Of a DNA stretch of 64,000 nt, positions 18,282-27,200 are shown piece by piece. Made by a program: the position numbers and the translations under genes. Numbering within the stretch: the first letter of the stretch is position 1; every line of letters begins with the position of its first letter. This stretch comes from Histomonas meleagridis (taxonomy: Eukaryota > Parabasalia > Tritrichomonadida > Dientamoebidae): the NCBI GenBank assembly GCA_020186115.1, contig WSYJ01000036.1, forward strand, positions 558,001 through 622,000, written 5' to 3'. The notes beneath the pieces were generated by a model that saw nothing but the letters and a program-made list of their open reading frames with translations, was not told the origin of the DNA and did no database searches.

Positions 18282-20156
18282 ATGCAATCAATCCCAGTCT
18301 TCAATGAATATCCACATCTAGGAGACAAAATAAACAAAGATAGAAACGACATAGGTAAGCAACTTAAGAATATGGCAAAAGATTATTTCATTCCAAAAGA
18401 TCCATCCCAATCATCAAAGTCTCAAATTCTTGAAGCTATTGCTCAACATGTAATCTGTACGAGATATATCAATAAATACTTAAGAGATTTACTTTCTCTA
18501 TGGCCAAAAATTGTATCAGGTCAACCATGTTATGCAGAGTTTAAGAAATTCATGGATGAAGATCAACAATTCTTTAGCACATGGGAAGACATTGTTCTAA
18601 CTTATTCTCATCAAAGCAAGAATAAGTGGGTTAATAGTCTTCTTCTTATTCCAGCTAATAAGCCTCTTTTAAAAGAGCATCACTTTTACAAAGACTTTAA
18701 GAATGATGTTAAATTGTTTCATAATAATGACTATCTTTTCATAAAGCAATGTCACTTAATCGACAGCTTCATTTCCAGTTTATATGAATTTTGGAGTCGT
18801 TATGCAGGAGCAGATGGATTTGATCCATTTTTACAACTTACGATGTTATTACCCGATTTCGAAAAACGATTTGAAAATGTTTACACACAAATCGTTGATA
18901 AACTTTTAACAATTCCTGATCCATATAAAGCATCTCAATATGCAATTCGAAATGAACATGAATGGCGCGAAATATTACCACCAAATCAAGAGAACAAAAT
19001 CTTATTATCTGTTTTTAATCCAACATCATTAGCATCATTTCCAAATATAATGATGGTTTATAGGGAACTATGCTTAACGATAATGCAATTTATTGAATGT
19101 GGATTAAAATCAACAAATAATTCTATTCCTCTTTTTATTGATTTTGTTCCATATTATAAACCTAAAATTGATGTTTTCGTCCCATTTGTGGAACGTAATT
19201 TTACTTTCACATTCGAATGCGTTAAAAAAGGTCTTCCAACATTTGGTGTTGATGCAATGACATATTATAATCAATTCCTTTGGATGCATGAAAATCTTCA
19301 ACCACCAAATCATAGAGAAATAGTTAAATCAAATAAACAATGGTTTGAAAATATTCCAAAAGAGATCCAACTTCGTAATGAAAAACTTAAAGCTGTTGCA
19401 GCAGATGAAAAATTAATTGCTAATTATGAAAGTATTTCTAAAGAAGCAAAGAAATGTATTAAAAATCTTGAAGAAGCACGAACATATAAAAATGAAAATA
19501 ACTTTAGAACAACACGAAGATCATTAAAGACTTTTATTCAAAAATTAAATGATCTTAAATATGATGGAGCAAATGAATTAATAAATGAACTAGAAAAAAT
19601 TGTTAAAGAATCAAAAGGTGAATGGAAGATTATACAAATGGAAAGCTTTTTAGAAAGCAAAACTATTGGTATCAAATCAACTATCGGTGATATTAAAGCA
19701 GCTGTTGAAAGAAATGATAATCTTTCAATCGATGCATATAAAAATGGTCTTAGAGCAATGCTGAGAACTTTTAATGATGAAGTTGATAGATACAAAGGTG
19801 ATATAAGCGAATTGAAGAAACGTCCATTATATGTTCAAATAATGAAAGATGCTGATGATGCATTAAACATGCAACTAGCTGGTGGAAAATCACCTGAAGT
19901 TGTTACCGCCGAACAAATGTATGTTCCAGGTTTAAACTCATTGTGTATGTCTGCTGAAATGACAACAAACATGCCGCCAAATCAATACATGATAATGTCT
20001 GTTACAATGTTAAAGACACAAATAATGCAACAATACACACAATTAAAACCAATGATGGATAAGTCCGAGATAATAAAGGATGCTTGCCAAAAGGCTGAAA
20101 ATTGCTTCAAGAAGATTGATGATTATATCATAAAATGCTCAGCTCCTCCACAATAA
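18282..20156 (+). CDS. Conserved-looking helical protein, function unknown
   Basis: A 624-residue soluble protein that I do not recognise. It has no signal peptide or membrane segment. The first 370 residues are rich in aromatic and charged residues with long predicted helices, and residues 390-540 are Lys/Glu-rich with heptad spacing, suggesting coiled coil. The C-terminal 90 residues are again helical with several methionines. The promoter is textbook for this genome: TCATTT and CCTTTT lie within 22 bases of the ATG, and the stop forms TAAA. These features and the uniform codon usage indicate a real, expressed gene. A cytoskeletal or trafficking role would be a guess. Confidence 0.75.
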   Translation: MQSIPVFNEYPHLGDKINKDRNDIGKQLKNMAKDYFIPKDPSQSSKSQILEAIAQHVICTRYINKYLRDLLSLWPKIVSGQPCYAEFKKFMDEDQQFFSTWEDIVLTYSHQSKNKWVNSLLLIPANKPLLKEHHFYKDFKNDVKLFHNNDYLFIKQCHLIDSFISSLYEFWSRYAGADGFDPFLQLTMLLPDFEKRFENVYTQIVDKLLTIPDPYKASQYAIRNEHEWREILPPNQENKILLSVFNPTSLASFPNIMMVYRELCLTIMQFIECGLKSTNNSIPLFIDFVPYYKPKIDVFVPFVERNFTFTFECVKKGLPTFGVDAMTYYNQFLWMHENLQPPNHREIVKSNKQWFENIPKEIQLRNEKLKAVAADEKLIANYESISKEAKKCIKNLEEARTYKNENNFRTTRRSLKTFIQKLNDLKYDGANELINELEKIVKESKGEWKIIQMESFLESKTIGIKSTIGDIKAAVERNDNLSIDAYKNGLRAMLRTFNDEVDRYKGDISELKKRPLYVQIMKDADDALNMQLAGGKSPEVVTAEQMYVPGLNSLCMSAEMTTNMPPNQYMIMSVTMLKTQIMQQYTQLKPMMDKSEIIKDACQKAENCFKKIDDYIIKCSAPPQ

Positions 20157-20615
20157 ACAAGTAAAACAAATTCTTGTGAATTTATTGATGTATGTTTTCA
20201 CTTAAAGATAAAGAAACTTCAATAAATTAATATTTTGATGTTGGCAAAATAATAACTTTTGGCACTTTCAAAGAGCGTGATAGAAAGCCTTTGATCTTTC
20301 CTGTGTATCTTGAAAATTTTTCACTTATGTGAGCAAGTTTTTTGTTGATCGAAGTTGCCACAATTCCGTTCGACAAATTTTCCTAACAAAGATAGTGAAA
20401 TCTAGTCAAAACTGCACGCTCAAAAAGCGTTGTTGGTTATGTCAAATTGTCATTGCCTCTGAAAATTTTCTGGTGATATTTCAAAATCGTGGCCAATCCG
20501 AATGTTATTCAAACAGATAAATAAAATATTCAAATTTCAAACAACACAAAAAATTTCAATCAATTAATCATCATTACCTTCACAGGTTGCACAAAAAAGA
20601 TAGAGATTCAACCCA
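20157..20615. other. Intergenic region
   Basis: 459 bp between two plus-strand genes; short frames only. TCATTACCTTCACAGG (about 20570) upstream of the surface protein gene resembles initiator plus M5-like sequence, although it is about 45 bases from the ATG. Confidence 0.45.
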
Positions 20616-22904
20616 ATGATGCTATTATGTTTTTTAAAAATCGCTTTAAGTTCTGAAGTATTACAAATTCAAGCAGATGTAAATTTATCTTATTCATCTG
20701 GGCGTGGTGGAACTTTTATTCAATGGACAAATATTTCAAACATGGATGTTTATTATAAATTGTATCAAAAGCATCTTGATTCTAATGGTGAATGGACAGA
20801 ATGGGAACAAATTAACACCCAACACCAAGAAACAATTAAAGTTCTAAATATTTATCCAAGTCAAACAGATGGTTTTAATGGTCAACCTTCTGCATATGTC
20901 AATGTGTATAATACGCATTTGGTTGATTTTACATTTGGAGAAGATAATTCAGTTCACACTTTACCAAAGTCAGCGTCATTAAAAGTATGGATGGAAGGAG
21001 GAACATTAACAGATAATCAGGATACTAAGCGTTATAGTGCAATCGGCGTTGATCCAAACACAGGTGAACAAATGATTTTTGTTACTCCCATTTCAATTAA
21101 TGATTTTGAATCCGATATCAAATCAAATCCTAATTTCATATATGATTTTGATATTATCTTTTTTGGGTCATGGGATGCTAGTTGTGGCTATGGTATTAAA
21201 ACTGAAACAGTGGAAAACAATATTCGAGAATATATTAACAGAGGATATGGCTTCATTGCTGGACATGATTCTATTTCTTATGATTTCTGGCATAAGTCTA
21301 CATTAATTCCATTAAGTTTACTTGCAATTAGAGATCTTTTTGGAATCAGAACATCTGGTGCTGATGATGTATACACAAATCCTGATGGAATAAAAGGAAA
21401 TCCTGTGTATAAACGAATTGATTCTACTCAAGTGACAATTCAGCGAAATGGTCTCTTAACTAATTATCCATATGAAATTGGTAATTCTAACGAAGTATTA
21501 AATGTATCTGCATCACACACAAACTATCATGCCTCAACAGGCGATGTTTGGATGTCATTTGGTAACACAGGATTAGAAATTGATAAATTTGGACTTCAAC
21601 ATAATTTTTATCTTACAACATATGGTAACACAGCAATGATTCAAACAGGTCATAGTAGTGGAGAAGCAACAATTTCAGAAATGCAAATTATTGCTAATAC
21701 GATTTATTATTTAAAGAAACAGAAATATAATAATTTTGTTGAAGATTATACATCACAAGATAAAGAACCACCAATTATCGATAATATCATTCTTGATGTT
21801 GTTAGTGAAACCCTGAATATTGTGTCCAGAGACATTGGTTCAAAATATAAATACCAAGTTGTTGGATGTCAACGATCAAATGATTCAGAAAACATTACAT
21901 CGAATGAAGTTGAAGTGAACGTTTTAACAGGAATTAAACATTATATTTATACATTTTCAACAAATTTGGAAGCTACAATTGATGAATTAACAGAAACGAC
22001 GACATCAACATCTATTCCAGCCATACCTGGAACAATTTTTCATATATCAGCAGTTGACTATGCAGGAAACATTGGAGAAATTAAAACAATAAATATTCCA
22101 GATAGACCAAACCCTCCAATAATATCAGATTCTTATTCAAATACGGAAGAACAAACTTTATATTCTGAAACGAAAACATTAACATATACAGAAACACAAA
22201 CATATTCTCCAACATTAACATATACAGAAACTCAAACATATTCTCCAACAGAAACATATACAGAAACAAAAACATATTCTCCAACAGAAACATATACAGA
22301 AACAAAAACATATTCTGAATCCCAAATTCCTAATACTGAAACAGAATTAGATCCTTGCACATCCTCCATATCATATATAACAACATTACCGCAAACGCAA
22401 TTGCCAATTCTCTCAAACATTACATATTCTCATTCTTTTGTTGTAATTCAATCCATATCATTTTATGAATCGTTAACCTTTAATTCATATTTGTCATATA
22501 CTCAATTTGTTTCTAATTTTGGATCTTCATTAACATATATTCATACTGAATTTATATATTATCATTACACAGTTATTGTTTGTTCTTCATTATTTAGTTA
22601 TTATTCTGATTTCTTTACAATGTTTGAACATAATGAAGGAATAGATGATGATAATAAATTAAACACAACAACTATTTCGATTATTTCAGTTGTTGCTGTT
22701 TTAATTATTTGTGCTATTATTGTTACAATAGTAATTGTTGTACGTAAATCACAAAATATATCGATTGCAGAAGAGACAGCTGATGATATTGAATATAATA
22801 TGGCCGAAACAAACCAAAACTTTGCTCAGATAAATACATCAAATGTTGAAGAAGATCCATTTGCACAAGATTTCAAAGAAAATGATTCATTTATCAATTT
22901 ATAA
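20616..22904 (+). CDS. Large Thr-rich type I surface protein with bacterial-like ectodomain
   Basis: The 762-residue product begins with a hydrophobic signal segment (MMLLCFLKIALSS). Residues about 115-370 contain FDIIFFGSWDASCGYG, then IREYINRGYGFIAGHDSI, and further on a TGHSSGEAT segment. This pattern (Rossmann-like strand, then a Gly-rich turn before HD) resembles the amidotransferase-like DUF5057/ThuA-type domains of bacterial surface proteins, an assignment made by eye. An Ig-like module ending HISAVDYAGNIG follows, then a Thr-rich repeat stalk, a Tyr/Ser-rich segment, one transmembrane helix (about 688-712) and a 50-residue acidic tail. Expected location is the plasma membrane with the ectodomain outside. 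The stalk-TM-tail arrangement is shared with the broken LRR gene at 55.6-57.7 kb. Confidence 0.8.
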   Translation: MMLLCFLKIALSSEVLQIQADVNLSYSSGRGGTFIQWTNISNMDVYYKLYQKHLDSNGEWTEWEQINTQHQETIKVLNIYPSQTDGFNGQPSAYVNVYNTHLVDFTFGEDNSVHTLPKSASLKVWMEGGTLTDNQDTKRYSAIGVDPNTGEQMIFVTPISINDFESDIKSNPNFIYDFDIIFFGSWDASCGYGIKTETVENNIREYINRGYGFIAGHDSISYDFWHKSTLIPLSLLAIRDLFGIRTSGADDVYTNPDGIKGNPVYKRIDSTQVTIQRNGLLTNYPYEIGNSNEVLNVSASHTNYHASTGDVWMSFGNTGLEIDKFGLQHNFYLTTYGNTAMIQTGHSSGEATISEMQIIANTIYYLKKQKYNNFVEDYTSQDKEPPIIDNIILDVVSETLNIVSRDIGSKYKYQVVGCQRSNDSENITSNEVEVNVLTGIKHYIYTFSTNLEATIDELTETTTSTSIPAIPGTIFHISAVDYAGNIGEIKTINIPDRPNPPIISDSYSNTEEQTLYSETKTLTYTETQTYSPTLTYTETQTYSPTETYTETKTYSPTETYTETKTYSESQIPNTETELDPCTSSISYITTLPQTQLPILSNITYSHSFVVIQSISFYESLTFNSYLSYTQFVSNFGSSLTYIHTEFIYYHYTVIVCSSLFSYYSDFFTMFEHNEGIDDDNKLNTTTISIISVVAVLIICAIIVTIVIVVRKSQNISIAEETADDIEYNMAETNQNFAQINTSNVEEDPFAQDFKENDSFINL
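22160..22318 (+). repeat. Thr-rich tandem repeat coding for the surface-protein stalk
   Basis: Codons for TYTETQTYSP and TYTETKTYSP units repeat in tandem, giving long stretches of near-identical DNA. Thr/Ser/Pro repeats of this kind form extended, often glycosylated stalks between an ectodomain and the membrane. Copy number is likely to vary between strains. Confidence 0.8.
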
Positions 22905-23253
22905 ATATTATTCTTTACGGATTTTTTATCCATAAGTCACACAATATTTAGTATTAATTTTAACTCGGACTTAAATAAAAAATATTTTTCCATAATTTTG
23001 CTGTTTGTTTGATAAAAAAATGTAGTTGTTGATGGCACTCATATCTTCGAATTATGCCATTGATTCAATCCAAGCAATTTTGAGCTCAAAAGTTAGGTGA
23101 ACAAAAAACGTGACTCCGCTTTTATGATGATTTTTCTTGGCGAGGCCTAATGGGATACTCAATATTGAGGTGCCCCAACAGTTTTGGGATTAGCTTTTAA
23201 ACCTTTTTCACTTCATTTCATTCTCACCTTCCAAAGATAAACGTAGGCATTCA
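22905..23253. promoter_or_regulatory. Upstream region of the 88-residue gene
   Basis: 349 bp. Contains a perfect 12-bp palindrome CTCAATATTGAG at 23158-23169, and near the next gene an initiator-rich run (TCACTTCATTTCATTCTCACCTTCC pattern at 23208-23232, three TCAYWW-like starts and one M5-like CACCTTCC). No RNA gene is recognised. Confidence 0.4.
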
Positions 23254-23520
23254 ATGGGTGATAATACTTCAAAAATAGAAAATTCATTATTAAATAATCC
23301 AATTGACGCTGAATGGGTTGAACAAGCTAAAAGAATTAAAAATGAACTTTACACCAATCCATTTAGATATTTTGACTATCAAGATTTGGCGCCTTTAATC
23401 AAAAAAACAGATGAAGCAATGCATCGCTATAAGGATGGTTGTGGATATATCTATCAAGATTTGGTAGATATACGCAAAGCGTTTGATAATGCCCGCACAA
23501 TACAAATGAGAGATTCTTAA
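23254..23520 (+). CDS. Small hypothetical protein (88 residues)
   Basis: A short ATG-initiated frame with ordinary composition: Asn/Asp-rich start, then helix-forming segments (EWVEQAKRIKNEL, YQDLAPLIKKTDEAMHRY) and Cys at residue 63. No family recognised. Support for it being real comes from the cluster of initiator-like sequences upstream and a stop in a TTAAAG context. It could be a small subunit of a complex, but nothing in the sequence says which. Confidence 0.55.
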   Translation: MGDNTSKIENSLLNNPIDAEWVEQAKRIKNELYTNPFRYFDYQDLAPLIKKTDEAMHRYKDGCGYIYQDLVDIRKAFDNARTIQMRDS

Positions 23521-24269
23521 AGAACAACTTACTAATATATTTTTCATTCCTTTTGATTTGACATAATTTTAAAAATACATACACTTTCTTTCATGTGATT
23601 TTGAGATCCAACTTGAAAAAACTTTTATGTCTAAAAGATTTGTTGTGATAGATTTTGCTAAAAATGAAGCTATGAATCAATGAGAAAGCTTGCTCAAAAT
23701 GATATATATATAATAACTGATGAAATAAGGAAAATCTTGATTTTTTATATAAAAATAAATATTTTAACATCTTCATTATATAACTTGATTGCTTATTTCG
23801 AATGAATATAAAATTTAAAAGAACCCTCTTCGCAGAAGACCGTTAATGTAAAATGAAAAATTCTGGGGAATTTCTAAGAAACAGTAAAATTTCGTCATCA
23901 TACTTTTTTTTCCTTAATCGAAAGAAGAATAATCGATTGTGAATCTTAAACAAAAAATAGTTCACGCATAGGTTGTCTTATTAATTTAATTGTCAAAATT
24001 ATGCTTATTTGGCAGAGAAATTGATCTCTTATCTGACTTGCTAAATGTAGAAACGATCATTTATTGATAAAAAACTCGTCGTTGTAAAAATGCGATAGAT
24101 ATTCAATTTAATTCAATTAACATGACCAACAGAATATTTTACATACGATTATTTCAACGGTATTTTTATATGAAAAGTAAACATTAAATTCCAGAACTCC
24201 AATACTTTACTTATTTATTTCAAAAGTTTATATGATCATAGCTTCAAAAAAAAACGTTAGAATTAAAGG
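23521..24269. other. Intergenic region upstream of the cyclase gene
   Basis: About 750 bp, AT-rich. AGACCGTTAATG at 23838-23849 repeats the Myb-like element seen near other genes, here 420 bases from the ATG. No gene recognised on either strand. Confidence 0.45.
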
Positions 24270-27200
24270 ATGAATCAGCATACTGTGGCTGCATCCTCAC
24301 TACATAGTTCTTCAACAGATGGTCGGCAAATCTCTCTCACGTTTGATTCTCGAACAACAAGCAATGAATCTCGCACTCGAAATATTTTTGAATTAGATAT
24401 ATTTCCTGTTGTTGCAGAAGCAGGCAGAGCAATTGAAGTTGGGACCGTAGTGCGAATAATAGAATTTGTGTTTATTTTCCTACAAATTTTCTTTTCGGGA
24501 ATAATAAATTTAAAAGACATACCAAATAATGCTTTGGGGGTCTTTTATCAAGTAATTTACATTGGATTTGTTGGGGATTATAATAGGCAACTTCCATTTA
24601 TTATAGCTCTTATAATAATTGATATTCTTACAGCCATTCTTTTTGTATCCAAAGTTGTAGGGCATTTCTCAAACCTAAAATTCAGTAATTTACATTTAAG
24701 TATTTTGCGGAATTGGCACGGTCATCTTTTTGGTATATTTATCATTCCAAATATTATTATGATATTTTCAGGGTTTGGTATTTATTCAGAAAACAGCATG
24801 ATTTATCTTTTTTGTACCATATTTTCTGTAATTGGTGCCGTATATGCTATTTGGCATGCATATTATCTTTTACCATTATTTTCAAGTTCTTTATATTTAC
24901 CACACACACCAATTATGTTATGGCATCCTAAGGATGTTTTTATTATTGTAATTTTATTTGGTATACCTACAGGATTTTCAGTATTATTCAAACCATTAGA
25001 TACATATTATTTAATTGTCCCCCAAATTATCATCATTGGATTATCAGCATATGCCATTTATCGCTTTTTATATTTTCCATTTAAAGGAATTGCAATGAAT
25101 GTAATTTCATGTGGAGGTTTTACAGCAACTATCATTTCTAGTTTAATATCAATTGTTGAATTATCGATTGGGCGATACTTTTGGTTCAAGATATTCATCT
25201 CAATCTTTGTTTTGATTGCTGGAATTATAATTTTTTATTTTATTTTAAACAACCGCCAAAAAACCGTTGTCAGATCGTTACTATTAACTTCAGTTTCAGA
25301 TGAAGAAACAGTTACAGATGCTGTTAAATGTGACTATTTATTTGGGCTAAATATTGATACACGACTTAAAGGGTTTATGTATTGTCAAATCGGACTTGAA
25401 AAGATGTGTGATCTATTTGTAGATTGGACATTATTCCGAGTATTTGTTGATATCTTTGAAAACAACAACGACGTCTTAGTCTTTATTTATCGATTAGTAT
25501 CCTTATTTCCATCTGAAGATCAATTCTTACATTCATTAACCACAACGTTATCTAAAAAGACAACATTGTCAATCGAAAACTCCTCCATTTTTTTCCAAGC
25601 GCATCGAATTCATGTTTTACGACAGACGTCTACATCACATGAAGCGAGTCGAGATTTCAACAAAATATCCAAACAAAACAACCAAGCCATTACATCATTC
25701 TGCAAGTTTTGGAAGGATATAGCCAATCCGAATTATAAAATCACGATGAATGATTTCATCTCATTAGATAAAATTCGTACTACATCTGAATCTAATTGGA
25801 ATATTTACTTAGAAAAGTATCCAAACAACCCACGTTTCTTTAAAGAATATTGTAAATTCTTGATCGAATGTAAATGTCGATTTAAAGAAGCTGCGAAAGT
25901 CTATGAAATGGCATCTAAACTTGAAGAAGGTTATAGTGCATCACATGATAAAGTTTTTCAACATTTTGCACGAGCATTTCCATTATATATTAAGAAAGGA
26001 ATCATTACACCAGATGGTGTCTTACAACATAACAAAAGTATTTATAGAAGTACTCAAATTTCATCATCAGCTACTGAAATGTCAACGAATTCTACAAATA
26101 ATTCATCATTAAGTAATTCTATATCAACAATGACATCGACATTTGAAGATGAAGGATCAGAGATTGATTTAGAATCATTTAGTAAAGTTATACCACAAGC
26201 ATCATTACGAATCGCGTTACAAAAAGCTATTGATGAAACTTCATCAATTGTATTACAACAAATCTTAATATCATCAGTCGTACGATTAATATTAACTATA
26301 GCTTATGTATTATTTGCTTTTTTATTTTTATCGACATTATTTAATAAGGCTAAAGAAGTATTTAATATTAAATGTCAATTTGAAGATATTGAACATCCAT
26401 TAAATGTAATGGCTATACAATTCCCATGGTTTTTATATGAAGGTATTACTAATGGTGAAATGAATTATGGAAAGATATTAGAAATTGTAGGTAAATATAA
26501 TGTTGATAATATTCATTCATATGTAAATATGAATACTAATTTATCTACAACATTAACAAATATATCGGAAAGAGTATTAATAGCTATTAATTCATTAAGT
26601 ACAAAACTTTATGAATTAGAAACTGAAAATTATGAACAATTAAAATATTTCTTAAAGTTATATCAAGAAACACAAATAAATCCAAAGATATGTCAAATAG
26701 ATCCTAACACTAATAAGTTAAGTATTATTAATGAAGATTCAGAAGCTATAGCATTTGATTATTTGTTACGATTATATTTATTAATGGTGAAAACTTTAAC
26801 ACAAGATGATTATGATACACGAAAGAATTGGGGACATTTAAGTGTTGAGTTTTGTGAAACTTATAATACTGGTAGTGATGTATTAAATTTAATTAATTCT
26901 GTTTCTACATTATTATCATCTAAATTATCCACCTTTTATAAAGAATATTATTATGCACAATATGAATCAATATTAACTAATAATTCGACAATAATTATTA
27001 CGAGTCAATTATCATCATTTAATATTCCATATCGATTTTTATTATCATTTTCACCATGTTTTATATTATTTTGTGTAATACCATCCATAGTATTTTCATC
27101 GATAGGTATAGAGTTTGAATGTAATTCTATTGTACAATTATTAAAATCATTACCACGAAATGAATGTTTAAAAGCTAGTGAATATATACAATCGAGTACA

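Noticed and set aside
17926-18321. 131-codon frame before the 18282 gene
   Set aside because: It overlaps the promoter and start of the well-supported 18282 gene in another frame and shows no family resemblance.
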